This document shows positions 19,494-28,834 of a stretch of DNA of 64,000 nucleotides, in pieces. The DNA comes from Methylobacterium durans (GTDB lineage: Bacteria > Pseudomonadota > Alphaproteobacteria > Rhizobiales > Beijerinckiaceae): the NCBI RefSeq assembly GCF_003173715.1, contig NZ_CP029550.1, positions 1,550,001-1,614,000 on the forward strand. Direction: 5' to 3'. Numbering within the stretch: position 1 is the stretch's first letter; the number at the start of each line of letters is the position of its first letter. The notes beneath the pieces are model-generated. The model was not told where the DNA came from. It did not search any database and saw only the letters and a list, made by a program, of their open reading frames with translations. The position numbers and the translations under genes were made by a program.

Positions 19494-21391
19494 ATGGCGA
19501 GCCCGACGGAACATGCGAGCTTCCTGCCGCCGGTCCTGACTTTCCTGTCGGCCGCGGTGATCGGCGTTCCGGTCTTCCGCCTCATCGGCCAGAGCGCCGT
19601 GCTCGGCTACCTCGTGGCGGGCGTGCTGATCGGCCCGTTCGGCTTCTCGCTGATCGCCGAACCCGAGACCGCCGCGAGCGTCGCCGAGATCGGCGTGGTG
19701 CTCCTCCTCTTCATCGTCGGTCTGGAGCTGCACCTGTCGCAGCTCGTCTCGATGCGGCGGGACATCTTCGGCCTCGGCACGGCGCAGCTCCTCGTCTGCG
19801 CGGCGGCGCTCGGGGGCCCGCGCTCCTGTTCGGCCTGACACCCTCGGCGGCGACGGTCGTCGGGATCGCGCTGGCGCTCTCGGCGACCGCCGTAGCGCTG
19901 CAGCTTCTCGAAGAGCGCGGAGACCTCGGCACGCCTTATGGCGGGCGCGCCTTCGCGGTGCTGCTGTTCCAGGATCTCTCCGTCGTCGCGATCCTCGCCC
20001 TGATGCCGCTCCTCGCCTCGGCCGGCGGCGGGGGTGGCGGGGATTTCTGGTTCGGCGAGGCTGTGCAATCGACCGGCAAGGCGCTCGCCGCGATCCTCGC
20101 CGTCGTTCTCGTCGGGCGCTACGGCCTCAACCCGTTCTTCCGGCTGCTCGCCGCGAGCGGCGCCCGCGAGGTGATGACCGCTGCGGCCCTCCTCGTCGTG
20201 CTCGGCACCGCGCTGCTGATGCAGGAGGTCGGCCTGTCGATGGCGATGGGCGCCTTCCTCGCCGGCATCCTGCTGGCCGAATCGAATTTCCGGCACCAGC
20301 TCGAGGCCGATATCGAGCCCTTCCGGGGCATGCTGCTCGGACTGTTCTTCATGAGCGTGGGCATGTCGATCGACGGCGGCCTCGTGAAGAGCCTGTGGCC
20401 GATCCTGTTCGGGGCGACGGCGGGGGCCATCCTGCTCAAGGTCGCCCTGGTGGTCGGCCTCTTCCGGCTGTTCGGCTCGCCGTGGCTCGACGCCGTGCGG
20501 GGGGCGGCCATCCTGGCGCCGGCCGGCGAGTTCGCCTTCGTGTTGTTGCCCGTCGCCGGCGGACTCGGGCTGATCGACGCCAACGCGACGCGCTTCACCG
20601 TGGCACTCGCCGCGCTCACCATGCTGATCGGCCCCGTGGCGGCCAAGAGCCTCGACGCGGTGCTCGCCCGCCGGCCGCGCGCGACCGAAGAGCAGGCCCT
20701 CGACGTCGTCGAGAGCACCGAGGCGCGGGTCCTGCTCATCGGATTCGGCCGCTTCGGGCAGATCCTGACTCAGGTTCTCCTGGCGGAGGGGATCAGTGTC
20801 ACCGTCATCGACAAGGACGTGGAGCAGATCCGCTCCGCCTCACGCTTCGGCTTCCGGATCTACTACGGCGACGGCACGCGCCTCGACGTGCTGCGGGCGG
20901 CGGGGATCGGCCGCGTCGAGCTGGTCTGCATCTGCATCGACGACGTCGAGGCCGCGTTGAAGATCGTCGACATCGTGCACGAGGAGTTCGAGAGCGTGCG
21001 CACCTACGTGCGGGCCTACGACCGGACCCATGCTGTCGAGCTGATGAATCGCGACGTCGATTTCCAGCTTCGCGAGACCTCCGAATCGGCCTTGGCCTTC
21101 GGCCGCGCGACGCTGGAGGCGCTGGGCCTCTCGGCGGAGGCGGCCGCACGCCGCACGGAGGACGTGCGCAAGCGCGACGTCGCCCGCCTCGTCCTGCAGC
21201 AGGCCGGGGCCCTTCCGGACGGCTCCGGGTGGCTGCGCGGCCTGCCAGGCGAGTTGAAGCCCGAGCCGCTCACCGCGCCGCAGCGCCCGGCCCGCGCGCT
21301 CAACGCCGAGACCCGCGACATCATCGGCCATGAGCGCCGCGAGGCGGCCAACCGCGCGCTGGAGACCCAGGACGGGCGGCCGGATGCCTGA
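19494..21391 (+). CDS. CPA2 cation:proton antiporter with RCK domain (KefB/KefC-like); frame broken near 19812-19816
   Basis: Potassium/proton antiporter-type membrane protein. Residues 1-105 (VLTFLSAAVIGVPVFRLIGQ, VLGYLVAGVLIGPFGFSLI) are read in one frame, which stops at 19838. The rest (ALLFGLTPSAATVVGIALAL, the second half of the membrane domain, then an RCK-N domain VLLIGFGRFGQILTQVL) lies in the -1 frame to 21391. Adding one G to the GGGGG run at 19812-19816 joins them into a 632-residue protein of normal Kef length. Either a one-base assembly deletion or a real mutation; the domains are otherwise intact. The stop overlaps the MATE gene. Confidence 0.88.
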
Positions 21392-22856
21392 GGGACCGGT
21401 CCGTCGCGGCGAGGAGGCTCCGGCACCGCCCCGCGAGGCCGCGCGCTTCGTCGAAGGCTCGATCCTGCGCCACGTCGTCGTGATGAGCGGGACCGGCTCG
21501 ATCGGACTGATGGCGATCTTCGTCGTCGACCTGCTCTCGCTCCTCTACGTCTCGAAGCTCGGCGACCCGCGCCTGACCGCCGCGGTCGGGTTCGCCACGA
21601 TCGTCCAGTTCTTCGCGATCTCGATCAATATCGGCCTGATGATCGCGGCGGGCGCTCTCGTCTCACGGGCGATCGGGGCGGGCGATGACGCCCTGGCCCG
21701 CCGGCTCGCCACCTCGGCGACCCTGCACGGGCTCGTCGTCTCGGTCGTCCTCGTCGTCGTCATGCTGCCGCTGCTGGGGCCGCTGCTGCGCCTGATCGGG
21801 GCCGATGCCGAAACCCTGCCGGTCGCCGAGCGCTTCCTCTGGATCGCACTGCCCTCGAACGTCCTGATGGCGCCCGGCATGATGTTTTCCGGGCTTCTGC
21901 GCGCGGTCGGCGCCGCGCGCCAGGCCATGTACGTGACCCTCGGCGGCGGCCTCGTCACGGCCGGCCTCGACCCGCTCCTGATCTTCGGGGCCGGGCTCGG
22001 CGTCGACGGAGCCGCCCTCGCGACCTGCGCGGCGCGTGCCACCTTCGCTCTGATCGGCTGGCAGGGCGTGCAGGATCACCGCATGCTGACCCGGCCGCAC
22101 CTCTCCGACGTTCTCTCCGACGCGCCGGTAATGCTGAAGATCGCTCTTCCGGCGGTCCTCACGAACCTCGCTCCCTCCGTCGCCAGCGCCTTCGTCGCCC
22201 ACGCGCTCGCCCGGTTCGGGCCCGAGGCTGTGGCGGGCAACGCCGTGATCGACCGCCTGACCCCCGTCGCCTTCGGCGGCCTGTTCGCGATGTCGGGCTC
22301 GATCGGCCCGATCCTCGGCCAGAACTGGGGAGCGGGCCGGTTCGACCGGATGCGCGGCGTATTGCGGACCGGCGCCTACGTCACGGCGACCTACGTGATC
22401 GTGGTCTGGGCAGCGCTCCTCGCCGCCTGCGCACCGCTGTCCGCCCTCTTCGAGCTGCACGGCAGCGCGCGCGACCTCTTCGCCTTCTTCTGCCATGTCA
22501 GCGGCGCGATCTGGTTCTTCAACGGGCTGCTGTTCCTGTCGAACGCCTCCTTCAACAACCTCGGCTTTCCCTTCCTCTCGACGGGCCTCAACTGGGGACG
22601 GGCGACGCTTGGCACGATGCCGCCGGCGCTGGCCGGCGCCGCGCTCTACGGACCCCAGGGCGTCATCGCGGGCGTCGGGGTCGGCTCGCTGCTGTTCGGC
22701 GGGCTCGCGATCGGGCTCGCCTTCCGCACCGTGACCCGGCTGGAGCGCCGCGCCCTCGCGCTGCGCGCCGCGAACCCGCCCTCGCCCCCCGAAGCGCAGG
22801 CTCACACCGAGGCCTCGCTCGCCGCCGGGCCGGCGCAGAGCGGCGCGCTCGTCTGA
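21384..22856 (+). CDS. MATE family efflux transporter
   Basis: 490-residue, about 12-helix multidrug/organic-cation exporter of the MATE family. Visible: GSILRHVVVMSGTGSIGLMAIFVVDL, FAISINIGLMIAAGALVSRAIGAGD, and the second-half repeat AVLTNLAPSVASAFVAHAL ... GGLFAMSGSIGPILGQNWGAGR, the characteristic GQN(W)GA motif. ATG 21384 overlaps the antiporter stop by eight bases, suggesting coupled translation. Both neighbours are exchangers driven by ion gradients. The substrate cannot be inferred. Confidence 0.92.
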   Translation: MPEGPVRRGEEAPAPPREAARFVEGSILRHVVVMSGTGSIGLMAIFVVDLLSLLYVSKLGDPRLTAAVGFATIVQFFAISINIGLMIAAGALVSRAIGAGDDALARRLATSATLHGLVVSVVLVVVMLPLLGPLLRLIGADAETLPVAERFLWIALPSNVLMAPGMMFSGLLRAVGAARQAMYVTLGGGLVTAGLDPLLIFGAGLGVDGAALATCAARATFALIGWQGVQDHRMLTRPHLSDVLSDAPVMLKIALPAVLTNLAPSVASAFVAHALARFGPEAVAGNAVIDRLTPVAFGGLFAMSGSIGPILGQNWGAGRFDRMRGVLRTGAYVTATYVIVVWAALLAACAPLSALFELHGSARDLFAFFCHVSGAIWFFNGLLFLSNASFNNLGFPFLSTGLNWGRATLGTMPPALAGAALYGPQGVIAGVGVGSLLFGGLAIGLAFRTVTRLERRALALRAANPPSPPEAQAHTEASLAAGPAQSGALV

Positions 22857-23011
22857 GGTTCCGGCCACCCATCCACGGCCGAATGCCGGCGCTGCGCCGG
22901 CAAAAGGCCGCTGGCGCTGGTCAGTTGGCGGCGGATGGGACACACTTCACCATGGGATATGTACGTGCGCGCGGGGTTTCTCCGCCGTGCCCGATGATGA
23001 GGCCACAGGCC

Positions 23012-23934
23012 ATGTTCAACCCGATCGACATGCTCCAGGGCCAGAGCGCCGGGATGCAGGGGCTCGCCCAGCAATTCGGCCTCACGACAGATCAGACGCG
23101 TCGTGCCATGGAGGCGCTCCTGCCCGCCTTCACGATCGGCCTGCAGCGCAACACCCCGAGCGACCCGATCGGCTTCGGCCAGCTCTTCGGGTTGCCGGGC
23201 GCCTCGGCCGGAAACCCGACCGCGCAGACGCCGGAGGTAATGCTCGGGCAGCTTTTCGGCTCGCCGATGCTCGCGCAGGCGGTCGTGCAGCAGGCGGCTG
23301 CGGCGAGCGGCGTCGGTTCTCAGGTGGTGCGCCAGATGCTGCCGCTGATGGCGGGCATGGTGGTGGCGAGCATCGTGCACATGATCCTCAACCAGAGCCC
23401 GGCGCCCCAGCAGCCGGCTCCGAAACCCGCGCCGGCAAACCCCTACGTCGCCGCCAACACGTTCTGGGCCGACATGCTGAGGGCTTTCGCCCCGCCTCAG
23501 CCGCCGCAGGCCACCCCCTCGCGCCCCAGCCGCCGAGCCCGCCGCCCGTCGAGGCACCCAGAAGCAGCCCCAAGGACCCGGCCAAGAGCCTGGACAAGAG
23601 TGCGGACAAGGGGGCGGCCGAGCAACCGTTGGATATGTTCAACAAGATGCTCCAGACCGGCGCCGAGGTTCAGACACAGAACGTGAAGGCGATGCAGGAC
23701 ATCTTCGACGCATTCTGGGCAGACCCGAAGGAGAAGGCGGTTGGGAAGGAGACGGAGCAGCACAAAGTGCCGCCTGTTCGAGCCGCCTCGCGCGCCGCGC
23801 CGAGATCCGCGGCAGCGAAGTCCGCGACGCCTGCGTCCGGCGCGCCTAATAAATCCGCTTCCCCGAAGCCCGAAGCGTCGAGGGGCAGCAGCCCCAAGCC
23901 GGCACGCAAGCCCACGGTTTCGAAGCCCCGCTGA
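23012..23934 (+). CDS. DUF937 domain protein with Pro/Ala/Lys-rich tail; frame broken near 23514-23518
   Basis: The N-terminal part (MFNPIDMLQGQSAGMQGLAQQ..., about 1-130) is a DUF937 domain: GLTTDQTRRAMEALLPAFTIGL, VMLGQLFGSP, VGSQVVRQMLPLMAGMV. The frame changes at the CCCCC run 23514-23518. Adding one C continues into a Pro/Ser-rich linker, a helix PLDMFNKMLQTGAEVQTQNV..., and a basic Lys/Ala/Ser tail ending at 23934 (307 residues when repaired). The role of DUF937 is unknown. GAGG at 22999-23002 supports ATG 23012, though an in-frame ATG at 22994 is possible. Confidence 0.75.
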
Positions 23935-23940
23935 GATCGC

Positions 23941-24174
23941 TCAGTTCAGGTTCGAGCCGATCGTGGTGCCGATCTTGTCGTAGACGGTGTTGAGCTTCGC
24001 TCCGTAGAGCCGGATCGCGCCCGCCGAGACGGCGAAGATCAGGCCACCGATCATCGCGTACTCGATGGCGGTGGCGCCGCGGCGATCCCGCCCGAGACCG
24101 TTGATCAGCGCCCGGAGGCGCGAGACGCGCCCGGGGATGGCGGGGCATCCCTCCTGCGCTGCTGGTTTCGCCAT
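23941..24174 (-). CDS. Flp/Fap-type pilin
   Basis: 77-residue type IVb prepilin. The Flp signature GATAIEYAMIGGLIFAVSAGAI provides the hydrophobic helix, with the conserved Glu five residues after the Gly processing site (RRG/ATAIEY). It should be cut by a TadV/CpaA-type peptidase and polymerised by a Tad machine, but no tad/cpa genes are in this window. Compared with typical Flp it has a longer basic leader (RVSRLRALINGLGRDRRG). ATG 24174 follows GGGAGCGAG. Confidence 0.9.
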   Translation of the reverse strand: MAKPAAQEGCPAIPGRVSRLRALINGLGRDRRGATAIEYAMIGGLIFAVSAGAIRLYGAKLNTVYDKIGTTIGSNLN

Positions 24175-24508
24175 GGATCTCGCTCCCGCCCGCACCCCGC
24201 GGCGTGAGAGAGCTTACGGCTCGTCCGTTGCGGATGATTTAAGGTGATCTCCGGAACAGGCCGATGCACGACACGCATTGTCCAATCACGCGCATCCTGC
24301 GCCATTTCGGAAAACTGGCCGGAAAACTGAGACGCGGGGGCTCAAACTTCTCACTTGCACCGCGGTCGTCACGGCAAAGGGCCACTCTCGCGCCGCGGCC
24401 GAGCGTGATGGTCGATCGCGTCCGATGTCTCTCTCTGCCGTCCGATGAGCGGCGCGCCCGATCCGACATGCGGACTTGCAGAGCCGGAATGCGGCGCAAG
24501 CGCCGCAC
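24175..24508. other. Intergenic region, no gene seen
   Basis: About 330 bases between the pilin start and the DUF3072 end. Frames open here (both strands) show no initiation signal or recognisable protein. It should hold the pilin promoter, but I see no clear -35/-10 pair. Confidence 0.4.
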
Positions 24509-24757
24509 CTACCGATCCCGGCCCGCTTCCTTGCGCAGGGCATCGATCCGCTTCGACGCCTCCGCCTTGTCGAGGTCGGGATCGAACGCCTTCGGTTCCT
24601 TCGCTTCCTCGGAGAGGGTCTTCAGGTAGGACGCTTGCGCGCCGGTCATCGGCTCGCCACCAGTTGTCCACTGATCTGGATCCTTGATCTGGTTGGAGAC
24701 GTCCTTCGGGTCGGTCTTCGGGTTGGTCGGGCCGGCCTTCGCCTCAGGCTTGCTCAT
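24509..24757 (-). CDS. DUF3072 domain protein
   Basis: 82-residue hydrophilic, highly charged protein (MSKPEAKAGPTNPKTDPKDV...). The core KDPDQWTTGGEPMTGAQASYLKTLSEEA matches DUF3072, in which a helix-turn motif with TGxQxxYL is conserved. The C-terminus is a Lys/Asp/Glu-rich helix. Function unknown; related proteins are found next to stress genes in soil alphaproteobacteria. An ideal AGGAGG lies eight bases before ATG 24757. Confidence 0.85.
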   Translation of the reverse strand: MSKPEAKAGPTNPKTDPKDVSNQIKDPDQWTTGGEPMTGAQASYLKTLSEEAKEPKAFDPDLDKAEASKRIDALRKEAGRDR

Positions 24758-24808
24758 CACAGAACCTCCTGTTCTCGAAATGTTCTGTTAAACGCGAAGC
24801 CGTCCGCG

Positions 24809-24841
24809 CGGTTCCGGCGGCCCGTGCGGCCGCCGGAACCG
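24809..24841 (-). terminator. Strong hairpin after ilvE
   Basis: Perfect 13-bp stem, CGGTTCCGGCGGC (24809-24821) with its complement (24829-24841) and a 7-base loop, located eight bases past the ilvE stop on the minus strand. There is no U-tract, so it may slow or end transcription with help, or protect the mRNA end. Confidence 0.6.
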
Positions 24842-24849
24842 ATGCGGCC

Positions 24850-25737
24850 TCAGGCCGCGTTGGCCTTCGGCTGCACCTCGGCGAGGTAATCGTCCATCAG
24901 GGTCTTGGTCATCGCACCGGGCGTGAACCGGTAAGGGCCGATCTCGGCGACCGGCGTGACCTCGGCGGCCGAGCCGGTGATGAAGCACTCGGCGAAGCCC
25001 TCCATCTCCTCGGGCCGGATGCGGCGCTCCACGACCTCGAAACCGCGGCGGCGGGCGAGGTCGATCACGGTCTGGCGGGTGAGGCCGTTCAGGAAGCGGT
25101 CGGCGTTCGGGGTGTGGATCACTCCGTCCCGGATGAAGAAGACATTGGCGCCGGTGCACTCGGCGACGTTGTCCTCCCAATCGAGCATCAGGGCGTCGGC
25201 GTAGCCCTTGTTCTCGGCCCGGTGCTTCGAGATCGTGCAGATCATGTAGAGACCGGCCGCCTTCGAGGTGGAGGGCGCCGTGCGCGGGTCCGGCCGCCGA
25301 TAATCCGCGATGTCGAGCCGAATGCCCTTCATCTTGGTGGCCGGATCGAAGTAGCTCGGCCATTCCCAGGCGGCGATGGCGAGATGGATCGTGTTCTGTT
25401 GGGCGGCCACGCCCATCATCTCGGAACCACGCCACGCCACCGGCCGCAGATAGGCTTCGGTCAGGCCGCTCGTCTTCAGGACGAGTTCCTTCGCGGCCTC
25501 GATCTCGGCGACGCTGTAAGGGATCTCGAAGTCGAGGAGCTGGGCCGAGCGGCGCAGGCGCTCCGAGTGCTCCAGGCTCTTGAATATGCGCCCGCCATAG
25601 GCCCGCTCGCCCTCGAACACGGCCGATCCGTAGTGGAGACCGTGGGTGAGTACGTGGATCTTGGCCTCCCGCCACGGCACCATGGCGCCATCGAACCAGA
25701 TGGTGCCCTCGCGCTCGTCGAACGGGATCACGGACAT
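24850..25737 (-). CDS. ilvE: Branched-chain amino acid aminotransferase
   Basis: 295-residue class IV PLP enzyme that interconverts leucine, isoleucine and valine with their 2-keto acids. Fold-type IV motifs: HGLHYGSAVFEGERAY (32-47), PLP-binding Lys159 in TAPSTSKAAGLY, and the C-terminal ECFITGSAAEVTPVAEIG. Length is standard. ATG 25737 (MSVIPFDERE). A D-amino-acid aminotransferase is less likely because of these motifs. It is divergent from a MarR-family gene with about 190 bases between starts, so the MarR regulator may influence it (inference). ilvD lies 23 kb away in the same window. Confidence 0.93.
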   Translation of the reverse strand: MSVIPFDEREGTIWFDGAMVPWREAKIHVLTHGLHYGSAVFEGERAYGGRIFKSLEHSERLRRSAQLLDFEIPYSVAEIEAAKELVLKTSGLTEAYLRPVAWRGSEMMGVAAQQNTIHLAIAAWEWPSYFDPATKMKGIRLDIADYRRPDPRTAPSTSKAAGLYMICTISKHRAENKGYADALMLDWEDNVAECTGANVFFIRDGVIHTPNADRFLNGLTRQTVIDLARRRGFEVVERRIRPEEMEGFAECFITGSAAEVTPVAEIGPYRFTPGAMTKTLMDDYLAEVQPKANAA

Positions 25738-25853
25738 GGCGGGTACTTCCTTCTCGCGCGGCCGAATCCGCTTCGCGCCGCGGGATCGATCGGGTCAGGC
25801 TTGAACGCCGGCAGTCGGGCGGGCGCCCGAGCGCGCCCGTATTGCCGGAAGGC

Positions 25854-25886
25854 TTGACGGGTATCAACCGGGCTGAGATATGTCAA
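25854..25886 (+). promoter_or_regulatory. Divergent promoter region between ilvE and marR-type gene
   Basis: On the plus strand TTGACG (25854-25859), a 17-base spacer and GATATG (25877-25882) form a plausible promoter for the MarR gene. On the minus strand TTGACA (25886-25881) points toward ilvE. The two -35-like boxes form an inverted repeat (TTGAC...GTCAA), an arrangement that a dimeric MarR protein could bind. Visual match only. Confidence 0.4.
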
Positions 25887-25930
25887 CAACACTGACTTAT
25901 ATCGGGATCGATCGCGACGTGACACGCCCC

Positions 25931-26488
25931 ATGACGAGGCAAGAGGCCGATGTGGCGGGGAATGCCGAGCCTCCGGCGGCCGGGCGCGCGGACCGTCCCG
26001 GCAGCGCCAGCGACGACCTGATCGAGCTGCTGTTCTTCGCCTACCGGGACTTCGTCGGCGATCCCGACCGGATTCTCGCCGAGTACGGCTTCGGGCGCGC
26101 GCACCACCGCGTTCTGCACTTCGTCGACCGCTACCCTGGTCTCACGATCGCCGAACTCCTCGATATCCTGCGCATCACCAAGCAGAGCCTCAACCGGGTG
26201 CTCAAGGATTTGATCGAGCAGGGCTACATCGAGCAGAAGACCGGCACGAGCGACCGGCGTCAGCGGCTCCTCTTCTGCAGCCGCGCCGGCGCCGAACTCG
26301 CCGCCGATCTCACCCGCGTCCAAGCCAGGCGGCTCGCCCGTGCCCTCGCGGACCCCGTCGAGGTGGGCGAGGCGCTGCCCTCGGGCGCCTCGAGCTCGGC
26401 TCACAGCTTCCTCCTCTCCATGATCGAGCCCGACGAGCGCGCCGCCGTGCGCCGCCTGATGGCCCGGCGCACGAAGGGGGCGGCCTGA
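25931..26488 (+). CDS. MarR-family transcriptional regulator
   Basis: 185-residue winged-helix regulator. The HTH is visible in PGLTIAELLDILRITKQSLNRVLKDLIEQGYIEQ, followed by the wing KTGTSDRRQRLLFCSRAG, which contains the conserved DRR. I start at ATG 25931 because the earlier ATG 25880 lies inside the proposed -10 box. The stop overlaps the start of the response regulator (TGATG), so these form an operon with the downstream sensor kinase. Having a MarR gene at the head of a two-component operon is uncommon but recurs in alphaproteobacteria. Confidence 0.9.
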   Translation: MTRQEADVAGNAEPPAAGRADRPGSASDDLIELLFFAYRDFVGDPDRILAEYGFGRAHHRVLHFVDRYPGLTIAELLDILRITKQSLNRVLKDLIEQGYIEQKTGTSDRRQRLLFCSRAGAELAADLTRVQARRLARALADPVEVGEALPSGASSSAHSFLLSMIEPDERAAVRRLMARRTKGAA

Positions 26489-27207
26489 TGAGCGCAACGG
26501 CCCCCGGCTCGCGCTGCGAGCTATCGGATCAGGCGCCGCACGTCCTCGTGGTCGACGACGACCGGCGGGTGCGCGAACTCCTGTCGCGCTACCTTTTCGA
26601 GCAGGGCTTCCGCGTCACCGCTGCGGCGAATGCCGCCGAGGCGCGGGCCAAGGCCCAGAGCCTAGTCTTCGACGCGATGGTCCTCGACGTAATGATGCCG
26701 GGCGAGAGCGGCTTCGACTACGCGCGCAAGGTCCGCGAGACCTCGCGGGTGCCAATCCTGATGCTCACCGCCCGCTCGAACACCAACGACCGGGTGACGG
26801 GTCTCGAGATCGGCGCCGACGATTACCTGCCGAAGCCCTTCGAGCCCCGCGAGCTGATCCTGCGGCTCAACAACATCATCAACCGCAACGCCGGTCCGCG
26901 CCGGGACACGGGCGGCGAGACCGTGACGTTCGGGCCGTTCTCTTACCGGCTCGACCGGGGTGAGCTGCGCCGGGAGGACGAGATGATCCGCATAACCGAG
27001 CGCGAGCGCGAGATCCTGACGATCCTCGCCGCCGCGGGGGGGGCCAACGTCGAGCGCGAGGCGCTCGCGGGCAACGGGGGCGCCGCGGCCGAGCGCACCA
27101 TCGACGTCCAGATCAATCGGCTCCGCCGCAAGACGGAGGTCGATCCGGCCAACCCCCTCTTCCTGCAGACGGTCCGCGGCGTCGGCTACCGCCTGGCCGT
27201 CGACTGA
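26488..27207 (+). CDS. OmpR-family response regulator
   Basis: 239 residues: receiver domain with acidic pocket VVDDD (21-25), phosphoacceptor Asp67 in MVLDVMMPGESG and Lys in YLPKPFEP, then an OmpR/PhoB winged-helix DNA-binding domain (RITEREREILTILAA ... RTIDVQINRLRRKTEVDP ... VRGVGYRLA). Begins at ATG 26488, one base overlapping the MarR stop. The partner kinase begins nine bases downstream. The targets cannot be deduced; the overall resemblance is to OmpR-EnvZ pairs. Confidence 0.95.
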   Translation: MSATAPGSRCELSDQAPHVLVVDDDRRVRELLSRYLFEQGFRVTAAANAAEARAKAQSLVFDAMVLDVMMPGESGFDYARKVRETSRVPILMLTARSNTNDRVTGLEIGADDYLPKPFEPRELILRLNNIINRNAGPRRDTGGETVTFGPFSYRLDRGELRREDEMIRITEREREILTILAAAGGANVEREALAGNGGAAAERTIDVQINRLRRKTEVDPANPLFLQTVRGVGYRLAVD

Positions 27208-27215
27208 CAGGCGCG

Positions 27216-28625
27216 ATGAACGCGCAGGATCCCGACCTCGCGCGGCAGGCGGACCTCGCCCGGCAGGACCGGCCGACCGCCGCACCGAGGCCGCGCACCC
27301 TCTTGAAGCGCCTCTCCCGCGCCATCGGCGATGCCCTGCCGAAGGGCCTCTACGCCCGCTCACTGATCATCATCATCGCGCCGGTGGTGCTGCTCCAGTC
27401 GGTGATCGCCTACACCTTCATGGAGCGGCACTGGCAGCTCGTGACGAAGCGCCTGTCCTCGGCGGTAACGGCCGACATCGCCGCCCTGATCGACATCTAC
27501 GAGAGCTATCCCCAGACCAAGGACGCGGAGATCCTGACCCGGATCGCCAGCGAGCGCCTGAGCCTCGACCTCGACATCCTGAAGGGCGCCAAGCTCCCGG
27601 TGCCGGGGCCGCGCCCCTTCTTCTCGATCCTCGACGAGGCGCTCTCCGACGAGATCAAGCGCCAGATCGGACGCCCCTTCTGGATCGACACCGTGGGGCG
27701 CTCGAACCTCATCGAGATCCGGGTCGCGATCCCCGACGGAGTGATGCGGATCACGGCGCGCCGGAGCCAGGCCTACGCCTCGAACTCGCACATCTTCCTC
27801 GTCTGGATGATCGGCTCGTCGATGGTTCTCCTCGGCGTCGCGATCCTGTTCCTGCGCAACCAGATCAAGCCGATCCTGCGGCTCGCCGCCGTGGCGGAGG
27901 GATTCGGCAAGGGCCGCGACATCGAGTTCCGACCCCGCGGCGCCCGCGAGGTGCGGGCCGCGGGGCACGCCTTCATCGAGATGCGCCGGCGCATCGAGCG
28001 GGCGATGGAGCAGCGGACGACGATGCTGAACGGAGTCAGCCACGACCTGCGCACCATTATCACGCGCTTCAAGCTGTCGCTGGCGCTGGTCGAGCAGACG
28101 CCGGAGGTCGAGGATCTGTCGCGCGACGTCGACGAGATGAGCCGGATGCTGGAAGGCTATCTCGCCTTCGCCCGCGGCGATTCCGCCGAGCCCGCGGCTC
28201 CCACCGACATGCGGGCGTTACTCGAAGATCTGCGCACGGATGTCGAGCGCCTCGGCGCGCACGTGGCCGCGGTGGAACTCGCCGGTTCCCCCATCCTCAC
28301 CGTGCGGCCGGATTCCCTGCGGCGCTGTCTGTTCAACCTCGCGGCCAACGCCGCCCGCTACGGCGAGACGGTGACGATCTCGGCCCGCGAGGAAAACCGC
28401 GCCTTCCTAGTCTCGATCGACGACGATGGGCCGGGCATTCCCCCTGAGAGCCGCGAGGAGGTGTTCAAACCGTTCGTGCGCCTCGACGACGCCCGCCAGG
28501 ATGCGGGCGGCTCGGGCCTCGGCCTCGCCATCGCCCGCGACATCGCCCGGGCGCATGGCGGCGACGTCTCGCTCCAAGACAGCCCCCTCGGCGGCCTGCG
28601 CGCCACCGTCCGCATCCCGGCCTGA
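27216..28625 (+). CDS. Sensor histidine kinase (EnvZ-like)
   Basis: 469 residues: proline-rich cytoplasmic N-terminus, first transmembrane helix (SLIIIIAPVVLLQSVIAYTF, about 49-68), a periplasmic sensor loop, second helix (IFLVWMIGSSMVLLGVAILF), HAMP linker, dimerisation domain with His276 in NGVSHDLRTIITR, and a HATPase domain with N-box NLAANAARYG, DDDGPGIP and GSGLGLAIA. The usual Pro after HDLRT is replaced by Ile, which is unusual for this class. It pairs with the response regulator just upstream. Confidence 0.94.
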   Translation: MNAQDPDLARQADLARQDRPTAAPRPRTLLKRLSRAIGDALPKGLYARSLIIIIAPVVLLQSVIAYTFMERHWQLVTKRLSSAVTADIAALIDIYESYPQTKDAEILTRIASERLSLDLDILKGAKLPVPGPRPFFSILDEALSDEIKRQIGRPFWIDTVGRSNLIEIRVAIPDGVMRITARRSQAYASNSHIFLVWMIGSSMVLLGVAILFLRNQIKPILRLAAVAEGFGKGRDIEFRPRGAREVRAAGHAFIEMRRRIERAMEQRTTMLNGVSHDLRTIITRFKLSLALVEQTPEVEDLSRDVDEMSRMLEGYLAFARGDSAEPAAPTDMRALLEDLRTDVERLGAHVAAVELAGSPILTVRPDSLRRCLFNLAANAARYGETVTISAREENRAFLVSIDDDGPGIPPESREEVFKPFVRLDDARQDAGGSGLGLAIARDIARAHGGDVSLQDSPLGGLRATVRIPA

Positions 28626-28834
28626 ACGGAGATCCGGGACTGAGGCCCGGACCGCACGGACAGGCATCGTCCCGCTGCCGTACCGCTCCTTGGGAAAACC
28701 GGATTTCCCTTTCCGCCTTCATGCACTAACACCAACCCGCCCGCCGACCGAGACGAGGGTCGCGGATCGGGGCCGATCAGAGCCCTTATTGACGCAGGTT
28801 TACCGACGCACCCTCGTCCCTGCGCGGAACGGAA

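Noticed and set aside
19812..19816. Programmed -1 ribosomal frameshift in the antiporter
   Set aside because: The local sequence CTC GGG GGC is not a good X XXY YYZ slippery site, no strong downstream structure was seen, and many other genes show the same type of one-base loss.
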